From: an uncultured Chloroflexales bacterium
GTDB taxonomy: Bacteria; Chloroflexota; Chloroflexia; Chloroflexales; Chloroflexaceae
Direction of reading: 5' to 3'
Assembly: GCA_937902315.1 (NCBI GenBank)
Contig: CALGUG010000059.1
Span: 372,001-436,000 of the forward strand
Length of the DNA: 64,000 nt
Position 1 is the stretch's first letter. Every line of letters begins with the position of its first letter. A program made the translations under genes and the position numbers. Shown here in pieces: positions 17,425-28,135 of this stretch. The notes beneath the pieces are model-generated. The model saw nothing but the letters and a program-made list of their open reading frames with translations, did no database searches and was not told the DNA's origin.

Positions 17425-19458
17425 ATGATAGATTCTTCTTTTGCTACACAATACGATGTGATTGTGATCGGCGCAGGCCATGCGGGTTGCGAAGCCGCCC
17501 ACGCTGCCGCACGTATGGGTTGTCGAACCCTCTTGCTGACGATCGACCTCGATAAAGTGGCCCATATGTCGTGCAATCCGAGCATCGGCGGTCCGGCCAA
17601 AGGCCATTTGGTGCGCGAGATCGATGCCTTGGGCGGTTTGATGGGGCGCATCACCGACGCCAGCTTTTTGCAGATGCGCTTGCTGAACGAGAGCAAGGGC
17701 CCGGCGGTGCAGGCCTTGCGCGCCCAAGCCGACAAGCGTCTGTATGCCCGTTTGATGAAAGAGGCGCTCGAAGCGACACCCAACCTGCATCTGCGCCAAG
17801 CCATGGTCGAGCGGATTATGCCGCCGCCCGCGGGCAGCCAGCCCGACGATCCCAAGCATTTGTTCGCTGTGCAGACCCACACGGGCTGGATCTATTATGC
17901 TCGTGCTTTGGTCTTGACGACCGGCACCTTCCTGCGCGGGCGAGCCATTACTGGCCAAGCGACCTGGGGCGCCGGGCGAGCCGGAGAGGCTCCTGCCGTC
18001 TCGTTGGGCGAAGATCTGGCCTCGTTGGGCTTCCCTTTGGTGCGCCTGAAGACCGGAACACCGCCGCGCATCGACGCTCGTACAGTCGATTTTAGCCAGA
18101 CCGATCTGCAGTTGGGCAGCTCGACTCCGCTCTGGTTTGGGCACTACTACCATACGATCGACGCCAACGGCCAAACCGGCGAAGCCTATATCGGCGATGG
18201 CCCACCTCCGTCGCGCTTCGCTGAGCCGCCGTCGCGCTTCTTTCCCTCGCCCATGCTCGATAGCTGGCGGCCGCAACTGCCCTGTTACTTGGTGCATACT
18301 ACACCCGAATTTCACGAGATCGTGCGCCAAAACCTCGACCGCGCCCCGCTCTTCTCGGGCGTGATCGAAGGCGTTGGGCCGCGCTATTGCCCCAGTATCG
18401 AAGACAAGATCGTGCGCTTCGCCGATAAAGAGCGCCATGGCATGTTTTTAGAGCCGGAGGGCTGGAGCAGCACCGAGATCTATGTGCAGGGCTGCAATAC
18501 CTCATTGCCAGAAGATGTGCAGTGGGCCATGCTGCGTAGCATTCCCGCTTTGCGCAACGTCGAGCTGATGCGTATCGGCTACGCGATCGAGTACGATGCA
18601 GTCGCCACGGGCGAGATCACAGCCGCTTTAGAAGCCAAGCGCCAAGCTGGCCTCTTTATGGCGGGCCAGATCAACGGCACCACCGGCTACGAAGAGGCGG
18701 CCGCCCAAGGCATTATGGCGGGCATCAACGCGGCCCGCTTTGTGAGCAAACAAGAGCCAGTAATTTTACGGCGCGACGAAGCTTACATTGGTGTTTTGAT
18801 CGACGATCTGGTCACCAAAGAGATCCACGAGCCCTACCGTATGTTCACTAGCCGGGCCGAGCACCGCTTGCTCTTGCGCGGCGACAATGCCGACCTGCGC
18901 CTCTCGCCCTTAGCCCACTCGCTCGGCCTGATCGATAACGAGCGTTACGCGGCGGTGGCTTACAAGGCCGAACGCAGCGAGAGCTTGCTGAAGCAGTTGA
19001 CGGCTCATCGCCTCTTCCCCAATATCGCTTCCAATCGTGCGCTTGAAGCGGTTGGTGTCGATCCTATGAGCGAAGAGACCACGGTTGTTACCCTCTTGCG
19101 ACGCCCTACCGTGCGCTACGCTCAGTTGCAAGCCGCCTTCGATCTGCCCGCTGTGCCCGAATATATCGCCGAGCAGGTTGAAATCGAAGCCAAATATGGG
19201 GGCTATATCGAGCGTCAGAAACGCGAAGTCGAGCGTTTGCGCAAAATGGAGAACCGCAAGCTTCCTGAAAATTTCGATTATAGTAGTATACGAGGCCTAC
19301 GTAATGAAGCGAAACAGGTGCTGACGCGCTTCCGCCCTGCAACTTTGGGGCAGGCAGCTCGTTTGGCAGGCATCAATCCGGCGGATATCGCCGTATTGAT
19401 TATTGCGCTCGAACGTTTGTCGGGCCAGCGCCCAGCTACACTTGCGCAAACACCATAG
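17425..19458 (+). CDS. mnmG: tRNA uridine-34 5-carboxymethylaminomethyl synthesis enzyme MnmG
   Basis: FAD-dependent partner of MnmE in making cmnm5U34 in tRNA. N-terminal FAD motif 'GAGHAGCEAA' (about residues 15-24), 'SCNPSIGGPAKGHLVREIDALGG', 'TTGTFLRG', 'TGTPPRI', 'YCPSIEDKIVRF', 'QGCNTSLPEDVQ', 'GQINGTTGYEEAAAQG' and the C-terminal helical domain 'YIERQKREVERLRKMENRKLPENFDY' are all present. 677 residues is slightly longer than average (about 620-640). mnmE is not in the window. It is followed by a small SnoaL-like gene 43 nt downstream. Confidence 0.97.
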   Translation: MIDSSFATQYDVIVIGAGHAGCEAAHAAARMGCRTLLLTIDLDKVAHMSCNPSIGGPAKGHLVREIDALGGLMGRITDASFLQMRLLNESKGPAVQALRAQADKRLYARLMKEALEATPNLHLRQAMVERIMPPPAGSQPDDPKHLFAVQTHTGWIYYARALVLTTGTFLRGRAITGQATWGAGRAGEAPAVSLGEDLASLGFPLVRLKTGTPPRIDARTVDFSQTDLQLGSSTPLWFGHYYHTIDANGQTGEAYIGDGPPPSRFAEPPSRFFPSPMLDSWRPQLPCYLVHTTPEFHEIVRQNLDRAPLFSGVIEGVGPRYCPSIEDKIVRFADKERHGMFLEPEGWSSTEIYVQGCNTSLPEDVQWAMLRSIPALRNVELMRIGYAIEYDAVATGEITAALEAKRQAGLFMAGQINGTTGYEEAAAQGIMAGINAARFVSKQEPVILRRDEAYIGVLIDDLVTKEIHEPYRMFTSRAEHRLLLRGDNADLRLSPLAHSLGLIDNERYAAVAYKAERSESLLKQLTAHRLFPNIASNRALEAVGVDPMSEETTVVTLLRRPTVRYAQLQAAFDLPAVPEYIAEQVEIEAKYGGYIERQKREVERLRKMENRKLPENFDYSSIRGLRNEAKQVLTRFRPATLGQAARLAGINPADIAVLIIALERLSGQRPATLAQTP

Positions 19459-19501
19459 CGCCTCATCGCTACGAAACGACATTTTGAGGAGTCAGACCAG
19501 C

Positions 19502-19906
19502 ATGCAAGAATCAACCGAACTGCGCGACCTTATGATCCGCTATTACGAAGCTTCCACCAATACCGACGTGGAGTTTCTTGATCAATTGATCGCTCGTGTC
19601 CCTGAGGCGCTAATCATCGGCACCGATGATGAAGAGTGGTGGCCCGATGGCGCTTCGGCCGCCGAAATCTGGACCAGCGCTTGGCGTCGCCGTGGCAGCA
19701 GCCCGATCGTCAACTATGATCCCAAGGCTTATGTTTCTGGCGACATTGGCTGGGTGGTCGACCACCCAACCTGGCAGCGTCCGGGCCGCCCGGGCCGCGC
19801 CTTCCGTTTGACCGCGATCTTCCAGCGCATCGAGGGCGAGTGGAAAATGGTTCACGCTCACTTCTCGTTGGGTGTGCCGAACGCAGCAGTTGCTAGCCAG
19901 TCCTAG
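19502..19906 (+). CDS. SnoaL/NTF2-like (DUF4440-type) small protein
   Basis: 134 residues starting at the ATG 8 nt after GAGGAGT; an upstream in-frame extension overlaps mnmG and is rejected. The pattern 'LRDLMIRYYEASTNTDVEFLDQLIARVPEALIIGTDDEEWW' with a C-terminal 'FRLTAIFQRIEGEWKMVHAHFSLGVPN' is the cone-shaped NTF2 fold of SnoaL_3 proteins. Members have diverse or unknown ligands; no enzymatic residues can be assigned. It sits between mnmG and a strong terminator, so it probably shares the mnmG transcript. Confidence 0.85.
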   Translation: MQESTELRDLMIRYYEASTNTDVEFLDQLIARVPEALIIGTDDEEWWPDGASAAEIWTSAWRRRGSSPIVNYDPKAYVSGDIGWVVDHPTWQRPGRPGRAFRLTAIFQRIEGEWKMVHAHFSLGVPNAAVASQS

Positions 19907-19923
19907 ACGAGTGCAAAATAGCC

Positions 19924-19957
19924 AAAAAGGGGAGGAGCCTCAAGCTCTTCCCCTTTT
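19924..19957 (+). terminator. Strong terminator after mnmG and the SnoaL-like gene
   Basis: Long stem AAAAAGGGGA-GAGC/GCTC-TCCCCTTTTT around loop CTCAA, ending in TTTTT. It is symmetrical, so may act on both strands. Confidence 0.92.
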
Positions 19958-19984
19958 TGTATGCTGAACCTTGAACAAACCCGC

Positions 19985-20245
19985 ATGGTATCTTCAGCGC
20001 TTTGGCGGAGACATCGCTTCCCCAAAGACCTCCCAAGCGCGTCCGCCTACGGCTACCAACATCCTGCCCGCCACCCGACAGTCGTTTGCCTGTGGAAGCG
20101 ACTCCCCAAAACCCTACCGATCCGCATGGCTATTGGATCATACCAAATCCGTTTAAAGATTTGCGCTCTTGTGACGCAAAAACGGGAAAAGACACGTTCC
20201 ACTCTGCCGAAGGCCAAATAGAAAGTAATCAACCGAATTTGGTAT
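19985..20245 (+). repeat. Core-repeat element joined to a 106-bp terminal-inverted-repeat element
   Basis: Core repeat on the reverse strand at 20037-20064, with outer arm CTTCAGCGCTTTGGCGGAG at 19993-20011 preceded by GGTAT. Next to it, 20140-20245 is a MITE-like element with ends ATACCAAATCCG and CGAATTTGGTAT and internal CTCTGCCGAAGGCC. Its right end touches the stop codon of the downstream minus-strand transporter. It encodes no transposase. Confidence 0.85.
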
Positions 20246-20676
20246 CACAGCAAGAAGACCAAGGTGCCAGCGACGATCAAGAGCGTGCCAAGCAGCGATT
20301 GCCAAGTTAGTTGCTCGCCCAAAATCAGCACCGAGAGGATCAGCACCATGGCTGTGCTACTTTTATCGATCGGCGAAACATATGAGGCTTGGCCGATCTG
20401 TAGGGCACGGAAGTAAAACAGCCACGATAGACCGGTCGCCACACCCGACAGAATCAGCATCACCCAAGTGCGGGTCGACATAGCGTGAATATCGCTGACC
20501 TCGCCCGTGCCCAAGACGATTCCCCAAGCGATCACCAAGATCACGACTGTGCGAATGGCGGTGGCGAGATTGGAATTAACTCCTTGAATGCCGATCTTTG
20601 CCAAAATGGTTGTGAGCGCAGCGAAAAATGCCGACAAAAGGGCGAAAGCCCACCAAGGCCACGTGCTAAAGCTCAT
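20245..20676 (-). CDS. Half-size EamA/DMT-family transporter
   Basis: 143 residues with five predicted membrane helices ('WPWWAFALLSAFFAALTTILA', 'VVILVIAWGIVLG', 'VMLILSGVATGLSWLFYFRALQIG', 'STAMVLILSVLILGE', 'LLGTLLIVAGTLVFLL'), the size of a single EamA repeat. Known half-size EamA proteins form dimers; the 'EQLTWQSLLGTLLIVAGTLVF' end is typical of the family. Substrate unknown. The TGA stop shares its last base with the terminal inverted repeat of a MITE-like element (20140-20245), so the present 3' end was set by, or fits exactly against, the insertion. Confidence 0.88.
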   Translation of the reverse strand: MSFSTWPWWAFALLSAFFAALTTILAKIGIQGVNSNLATAIRTVVILVIAWGIVLGTGEVSDIHAMSTRTWVMLILSGVATGLSWLFYFRALQIGQASYVSPIDKSSTAMVLILSVLILGEQLTWQSLLGTLLIVAGTLVFLL

Positions 20677-20889
20677 ACACTTTCCTTATCTTTCTTCGAT
20701 TACGGGCTATATTCCTGTATGATACTCCCGATAGGCTGATTGTTATTCAGTATGCGGAGAATAAGTAGTATGGAAAAACGCTTCTGAAGCTGCCTTTTTT
20801 AATTTCTTATGGGAGAAACTTGTAATAGTTTGTGCTTCTCTCACGAGCAAATCTGTTTCAAGCGATTGAAGCGCGTATTGGTGCATGCG

Positions 20890-20945
20890 AGAAAAGTCAT
20901 CTTCAGCAACGAAGATTCGATTTGCAAGAATCGCAAATCTATGGT
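20890..20945 (+). promoter_or_regulatory. Foldable leader upstream of the GHL10 gene
   Basis: The gap 20677-21055 has no gene. It contains a hairpin GATTTGC/GCAAATC with a 7-nt loop near 20919-20939, extendable to AGATT.../AATCT. It would lie in the 5' untranslated region of the secreted glycosidase-like gene. No known riboswitch motif was recognised. Confidence 0.35.
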
Positions 20946-21055
20946 TTGATGCAGTATCAACAACTTTGCTTTAATGCCAATAGCGAAACCACTTCATTGT
21001 TTGCGTTTCAAGCTAAGAAGAGTGTGTCTGGTTTAAGCTGATCCGAGGAGGATAC

Positions 21056-22567
21056 ATGAATCTATCTACCTGTTTGTGGGCGCGTGGTCGTGTGCTTACT
21101 ACCTTGCTGCTCATCACTCTTGCTTTAAGCCTTGTCTTACCTCCTGCTCCAGCTGTTCAGGCGCAAGAAGCGCCGATCGAGCAGATGCGTGCCTTTTGGG
21201 TCGACTCATTGAGTCCGGGCTTCCATAACCATCCCCAAGTTGATGAGTTGATCGACAACATGTTGCGCGCTAAGGCCAATACGCTCTTTGTGCAAATGCG
21301 TCGCCATGGCAATGCTTGGTACAACAACGGGATCGAGCCGCGCGCCATTGAGCCAGGTTTGGCCCCCGCCGAAGAGTTCGACCCGCTCGCTTACATTCTA
21401 GAAAAAGCCCATCTGCACGGCATCAAAGTTCACGCTTGGTTGGTGATCAGCGTGACTTGCCGCAGCAGCGATCGCCTTTGGGGCCACCCCGATCATATCT
21501 GCACCAGCCATGGTCCAACCGTGCGTGGAGCTGAGCGCTGGACGACCGCGACCTATGGCGGCACCCAAGTGGGCGATCTCGATATGGGCCACCCATCGGC
21601 CATCAACCATATCGAGAATGTTGTTACAACCCTCATCCAAAACTATCCAGCCCTCGACGGCATTCACTATGACTTTATTCGTTATGCTGGCGAGAGCTAC
21701 GGCTATAACCAAGTCAGCGTCGATCGCTACAACCAAGCCTATGGCAAGCCCGCTGGTTACCGCCCGCCTCCCGGCGAAGAGACTTGGAAGCAGTGGCGTC
21801 GTGACCGTATGACCGAACTTGTGCGCCGTCTCTACATTCGCATCAAATCTCTTGATCCGCAGATGGAGGTGAGCGCGGCTACGATCACCTGGGGTGGTCT
21901 GGGCAGCTATACCCCCGATGATTGGCCCAATTCGTCGGCCTACAACACCGTCTTCCAAGACTGGAAGGCTTGGCTGCAAGAGGGCATTATCGACTTTGCA
22001 GTGCCCATGCACTACTTCAGCGAGAGCAATGCGCGCCACCGCAGTTGGTACGACAGCTGGATGCGTTGGGATCGCGACAACGTTGGCAAACGTGCGATCG
22101 TTTCGGGTATCGGCTCGTGGCTGAATAGTGCCGAAGGCAATATCGCGCAGATTCAGCGCGCCATTCAACCCGACGAGCAGGGCCGTGCGCTTGCGGGTGT
22201 GGCTTTCTTCGCCTATAGCGAGCCGATCGCGGGCAGCAATAGCGCGCGTCGCAGAGCCTTTATGGATCAGCTCGGTTCGACTATCTTCGCGCAGCCTGCT
22301 CAAGCGCCCAATTGGCCCTGGATCGCCAACCCCACCACCGGTATGATTCAAGGTATCGCTACCATCGATGGCGAAGTGCTGCGCGCTGGCCGCGTCACCT
22401 TGATTCGCGACGGGGAGTGGGTCAAAGACATAAGCATCTCCTACGATGGCTGGTTCGGTTCGGTCGAGCTTGAGCCGGGCACCTACACCGTAGTGATCCA
22501 ACACCCCGATGGCCGCACCGTTGAACTGATGCAGCCAGTGCATCCGGGCCTGGTAACTAGCTTCTAA
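21056..22567 (+). CDS. Secreted glycosyl hydrolase-like 10 (GHL10/DUF187) protein
   Basis: 503 residues. A Sec signal peptide (helix 13-30, probable cleavage after VQA at 36) precedes the GHL10 TIM-barrel: 'MRAFWVDSLSPGFHNHPQVDELIDNMLRAKANTLFVQMRRHGNAWYN' at the start, 'LHGIKVHAWL', 'GDLDMGHPSAINHIENVVTTLIQNYPALDGIHYDFIRY' and 'GIIDFAVPMHYF'. From about residue 430 a beta-rich carboxypeptidase-regulatory-like domain follows ('GIATIDGEVLRAGRVTLIRDGEW...LEPGTYTVVIQHPDG'). Family members are thought to cleave cell-wall or exopolysaccharide glycans. GAGGAGG precedes the ATG. A secreted metallopeptidase-like gene follows in the same direction. Confidence 0.9.
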   Translation: MNLSTCLWARGRVLTTLLLITLALSLVLPPAPAVQAQEAPIEQMRAFWVDSLSPGFHNHPQVDELIDNMLRAKANTLFVQMRRHGNAWYNNGIEPRAIEPGLAPAEEFDPLAYILEKAHLHGIKVHAWLVISVTCRSSDRLWGHPDHICTSHGPTVRGAERWTTATYGGTQVGDLDMGHPSAINHIENVVTTLIQNYPALDGIHYDFIRYAGESYGYNQVSVDRYNQAYGKPAGYRPPPGEETWKQWRRDRMTELVRRLYIRIKSLDPQMEVSAATITWGGLGSYTPDDWPNSSAYNTVFQDWKAWLQEGIIDFAVPMHYFSESNARHRSWYDSWMRWDRDNVGKRAIVSGIGSWLNSAEGNIAQIQRAIQPDEQGRALAGVAFFAYSEPIAGSNSARRRAFMDQLGSTIFAQPAQAPNWPWIANPTTGMIQGIATIDGEVLRAGRVTLIRDGEWVKDISISYDGWFGSVELEPGTYTVVIQHPDGRTVELMQPVHPGLVTSF

Positions 22568-22575
22568 AGCGATCA

Positions 22576-22608
22576 TGCTGCCGTTAGAGCTCAACTCTAA
22601 CGGCAGCA
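22576..22608 (+). terminator. Hairpin between the two secreted-protein genes
   Basis: Perfect 14-bp stem TGCTGCCGTTAGAG/CTCTAACGGCAGCA with loop CTCAA, followed by TTTAATTGTT. It is probably a partial terminator; the next gene starts 23 nt later. Confidence 0.7.
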
Positions 22609-22630
22609 TTTAATTGTTAAGGGAGCGCCT

Positions 22631-23455
22631 ATGCTACGCCTTGTTTGGGCGGCTCTGCTGCTGATCAGCATGCTCTTGCCGCGCAATGCCCCTCTATCGC
22701 AAGCCTATCCTGTGAACGAGCCGCCCCTATTGCCGGGCGAGCCTGCCCCGGTTTTGCGCGGCGAAATGCCCATGCGCACCTACAGCCTCGACTTTTATCG
22801 GCTGGCGGGCGGTCTCGAGGCCGATACCATTCGCGCTATGGCCATGGATGTCGAAGCCAGCATCGCGGTCGGCAGCGCCGAAATGGGCAGCGGTTTAACG
22901 GGGAGAGTCTCGATTCGCTTCGAGCCGCCTCAGAGCGGTTCCTGTGCTATTCGCGGTCTGACCCTCTCCAATCAGCGCACCATTCGGCTCTTCTATGCCC
23001 CCGGATCGAACCCCAATAGCATTGTGCGCATTCTGGCGCACGAGCTTTTCCATCAGTTGCAGCACGACTACTACGGCGAGCGCGACCATCGCAAAGCTGA
23101 CAATATGCTGCTAGAAGGCATGGCGACTTGGGGCAGCCGTTCCTACACGCTGAATGAAGCGGGTGTGCCGGCCTATCACGCCGAGGTTAAGCGCGCTCAA
23201 GCGGCGGACGAATTGTTGCCGCTGACCACCAACCTTGAGGCCGACTGCCGCACCACCACCCGCGTCAACATCTACAATCAGTGGGCTTCGTTTGTGGAAT
23301 TTCTGCTCGCTGAGTATGGGCGCGAGTCCTTCGATGCGCTCTACCGCTCATCGCGCAGCCGTGATGCTGGCTCCGCCGATTACTTTGGGGTCTATGGCAA
23401 AACACTCGATCAGCTCGACGCCGAGTGGCAGGTCTGGCTGAGCGCTCAACCCTAA
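22631..23455 (+). CDS. Secreted zinc metallopeptidase of the MA-like (HExxH) type
   Basis: 274 residues with an N-terminal signal peptide (hydrophobic 5-18, cleavage probably near SQA at 25). The zinc-site motif is H137-E-L-F-H141 in 'RILAHELFHQLQHDYYG', with E162 in 'LLEGMATWGS' 21 residues later as third ligand, matching gluzincin Peptidase_MA-like proteins. The rest has no assignable domain. Exported and placed behind a glycosidase-like gene, it may act on extracellular polymers. No prodomain is evident. Confidence 0.85.
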   Translation: MLRLVWAALLLISMLLPRNAPLSQAYPVNEPPLLPGEPAPVLRGEMPMRTYSLDFYRLAGGLEADTIRAMAMDVEASIAVGSAEMGSGLTGRVSIRFEPPQSGSCAIRGLTLSNQRTIRLFYAPGSNPNSIVRILAHELFHQLQHDYYGERDHRKADNMLLEGMATWGSRSYTLNEAGVPAYHAEVKRAQAADELLPLTTNLEADCRTTTRVNIYNQWASFVEFLLAEYGRESFDALYRSSRSRDAGSADYFGVYGKTLDQLDAEWQVWLSAQP

Positions 23456-23499
23456 GCTCATCTTTCGGCAGCGCTTATAGCTCGTACTCTTTATGTTGG

Positions 23500-24100
23500 C
23501 GGAGAGGTCTCTCGCTCCTATTCGGTCCTCAGCGCGTCCGCCTACGGCTATCAACATCCTTTCCAAACATTCGGGCGGTCGGCCCTCACCCCCCTGCCCC
23601 CTCTCCCGCACTGCGGGCGAGGGGGTGAATGTTGATGTTGTATGCGAACGATCGCCTTTTGTTGCCGACACGACTTTTGGGTAATGTATAGCCCGCGAAG
23701 CAGGAGAGGGGGAAATGAGTTGCGTTTCACCAAAAAAGCCGTACCTGCCCACAGCGTATCCTGCCCACACAGCCCGATCCTGCCCGCACAGCCGTCCCCT
23801 TCGACAGGCTCAGAGTACGCCTCGATCGCTACTTTGGCACTGACCCGATTACCCAAATATCTCAAACAGCTCTCTACAAAGACTCAGTATCTCTGTGTCT
23901 CGCGTGGTGAATAGAAAAACAGTGTCTTGTGTGGTGAATAAAAAACAGTGCTTCAGCGAGGGCCGCTGAGGGCTATGCTTAGCGCTGAGTGCAATGCGGC
24001 GCCGATAGCTAGCCCTTGAATGGATGGACGGCCGCTTTGGTAGCCGTAGGCGGACGCGCTAGGGATTGAATGGGAGCGAGCGACTTTGCCGCCTATTGAA
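23500..24100. repeat. Composite mosaic repeat block 2
   Basis: Fills the gap 23456-24158. A reverse core repeat (23532-23559), a GC-rich CCCGCACTGCGGGCGAG module (23579-23627), the CGACACGACTTTTGGGTAAT module (23640-23690), a CTTCGACAGGCTCAGAGTAC module near 23806, CTCGCGTGGTGAATAGAAAA/TGTGTGGTGAATAAAAA copies (23897-23950), and a forward core repeat (24038-24060). The hairpin seen in blocks 1 and 3 is missing here: the flanks are joined at a shared CGCATA. No gene is supported. Confidence 0.8.
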
Positions 24101-24115
24101 AGGCAAGAAAAAACA

Positions 24116-24151
24116 GCGGAGAACCGAAGTTCCCCGCTGTTGGTGTGTTGA
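24116..24151 (-). terminator. Terminator of clpC
   Basis: Minus-strand stem AACAGCGG...CCGCTGTT extended inward by GAAC/GTTC with a CGAA-type tetraloop, followed by a T-run (A-run at 24116-24122 on plus). It ends just after the clpC stop at 24159. Confidence 0.92.
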
Positions 24152-24158
24152 ACGAACG

Positions 24159-26630
<2,472 letters not shown>

Positions 26631-26664
26631 CGTACTTCCCCAATCGATTGCGTCCATCACTGTA

Positions 26665-26767
26665 TGTCCCAATAGTTCAGTGGTCTAGCGTCGGTGATAG
26701 CACTGTTGGGACAAAACAGTGTGAGGATCGATTCTATGGCCTCAATCATAACGCTGAGTGTAGTATA
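26665..26767 (-). promoter_or_regulatory. clpC promoter and leader stem
   Basis: On the minus strand an extended -10, TGC-TATACT (TATACT at 26762-26767), precedes a leader in which TGTCCCAA and TTGGGACA (26706-26713 and 26665-26672) form an 8-bp stem closing a 33-nt internal region. No HAIR operator was found here, so clpC control probably differs from dnaJ unless it is reached by read-through. Confidence 0.5.
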
Positions 26768-26834
26768 GCACACCAGCCTTAATTAAAGCGGCTCTGAATT
26801 ATAAGATTCATGCAAGAGTCTGAGAGTTGACCAA

Positions 26835-27113
26835 TTACAAGATTTGTTGCTTAAGTGTGTTGAGTTCATCTTGCACTTGGAGGAGTTGCTGACGTAAATG
26901 TAAGATAACCTCGACTCCTGCCAAATTTACACCGAGGTCTTCGGTAAGACGTTTAATAAAACGAATTTGTTCGATATCTTCTTGGGTAAATAACCGTATA
27001 TTGCCTTGGCTACGTTGCGGCGCAATCAGACCGCGCCGCTCGTAGCTACGTAAACTTTGCTCATGCAGACCGCATAAACTGGCAGCGGTTTTGATCGTAT
27101 AGACGTTCTTCAT
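26835..27113 (-). CDS. hspR: MerR-family heat-shock repressor HspR
   Basis: 92 residues: MerR winged-helix DNA-binding domain with 'YTIKTAASLCGLHEQSLRSYERRGLIAPQRSQGNIRLFTQEDIEQIRFI', followed by a coiled-coil dimerisation helix ('GVEVILHLRQQLLQVQDELNTLKQQI'). The 'LCGLHEQSLRSYERRGLI' pattern is the HspR signature. HspR represses dnaK/dnaJ/clpB-type genes by binding HAIR sites, and a HAIR-like site overlaps the upstream dnaJ promoter, giving feedback. The gene starts 33 nt after dnaJ. Confidence 0.94.
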   Translation of the reverse strand: MKNVYTIKTAASLCGLHEQSLRSYERRGLIAPQRSQGNIRLFTQEDIEQIRFIKRLTEDLGVNLAGVEVILHLRQQLLQVQDELNTLKQQIL

Positions 27114-27146
27114 GACTAAGCCTATGGTTTGCCGAAATAGGGCGCT

Positions 27147-28058
27147 TTAGGATGCGCTCCGTAAGCTGCGAAGCTCTTCGACTAAACTGCGTTCGCGCTC
27201 TGTCAAGCTGCTCGGTAAGAGCGCTTCCAAACGTACGTACAGATCGCCGCGTTGATTTGGCTGACGTAAACGAGGCATGCCCTGATTGCTCAAGCGGAAC
27301 GTCTTGCCGTTGGCCGTATTGACAGGCACGTTCAACGATAAGGTTTTTCCGTCGATGGTGCTGACGCGCACTTGGCCGCCCAACATCAGCGTGTAGACAT
27401 CGACAGGCAGGTTCAGGTGCAGGTCGTCGCCTTCACGTTTGAAACGCGGGTGCTCGTGCACATTCACCACTAAGATCAGGTCGCCTCTGCGTCCGCCGTT
27501 CATGCCTTGCCCGCCCTCGCCAGTGACGCGAATCTTCGAGCCGGTGTCGACACCGGCCGGGATCTTGACATTGATGGTGCGAGGCGCACCGCCGCCCGGG
27601 TTGGCGAACTGAATCGATCGCTGTGTTCCATTAAAGGCTTCGTCAAGCGTAATGTCGATCGGATGCTCGATATCTTGACCATCCATGCGCATGCCGAAGC
27701 CTGCCGAGCCACGGCTGCTGCGCGCGCCGCTGCCAAACAGGCTTTCAAAGAAGTCGTTCAAGTCGCCAAAGCCACCCGGAGCACCATATGCGCCCCAATC
27801 AACGCCGCCAGCTCCGCCGCCTGCCTGTTGGTAGCGCTGCCAGTCGCTTCCAAAGCGATCGTACTTTTCGCGCTTCTCTTTATCCGAGAGGACTTCGTAG
27901 GCTTCGTTTATCTCTTTAAAACGGGCTTCAGCACTTTTGTTACCCGGATTAATGTCAGGATGGTATTTGCGGGCAAGCTTGCGATAGGCTTTTTTAATAT
28001 CGCTCTCGCTGGCGTTCCGCTCAACCCCTAAAATCTTATAGTAGTCTTTATAATTCAT
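27147..28058 (-). CDS. dnaJ: DnaJ-type co-chaperone without zinc finger (CbpA-like)
   Basis: 303 residues. N-terminal J domain with HPD ('KLARKYHPDINPGNKSAEARFKEINEAYEVLSD'), a Gly/Phe-rich linker ('GGGAGGVDWGAYGAPGGFGDLNDFFESLFG'), then two C-terminal beta-sandwich substrate-binding domains ('DITLDEAFNGTQRSIQF', 'VKIPAGVDTGSKIRVTGEG', 'FKREGDDLHLNLPVDVYTLMLGG'). No CxxCxGxG repeats, hence CbpA/type II. ATG at 28058 lies 11 nt from AAGGAG; a TTG 9 nt upstream is the alternative. First gene of dnaJ-hspR. dnaK and grpE are outside the window. Confidence 0.94.
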   Translation of the reverse strand: MNYKDYYKILGVERNASESDIKKAYRKLARKYHPDINPGNKSAEARFKEINEAYEVLSDKEKREKYDRFGSDWQRYQQAGGGAGGVDWGAYGAPGGFGDLNDFFESLFGSGARSSRGSAGFGMRMDGQDIEHPIDITLDEAFNGTQRSIQFANPGGGAPRTINVKIPAGVDTGSKIRVTGEGGQGMNGGRRGDLILVVNVHEHPRFKREGDDLHLNLPVDVYTLMLGGQVRVSTIDGKTLSLNVPVNTANGKTFRLSNQGMPRLRQPNQRGDLYVRLEALLPSSLTERERSLVEELRSLRSAS

Positions 28059-28105
28059 ACCAAACAATGCTCCTTAATTGGAACGTTTGTTGCGAAACTA
28101 ATTTT

Positions 28106-28135
28106 AGTGTAAAACTTGAGTCTCTTCGTGTCAAG
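28106..28135 (-). promoter_or_regulatory. dnaJ-hspR promoter overlapped by a HAIR (HspR) operator
   Basis: Minus strand: TTGACA (28129-28134), 17-nt spacer, TACACT (28106-28111). The inverted repeat CTTGACA-N7-ACTCAAG (28115-28135) matches the HAIR consensus CTTGAGT-N7-ACTCAAG at all but two positions and covers the -35 and spacer, so bound HspR would block RNA polymerase. Confidence 0.88.

Noticed and set aside
17209..18438. A 409-codon minus-strand frame
   Set aside because: Shadow of mnmG; it starts inside that gene and runs through the divergent promoter gap.
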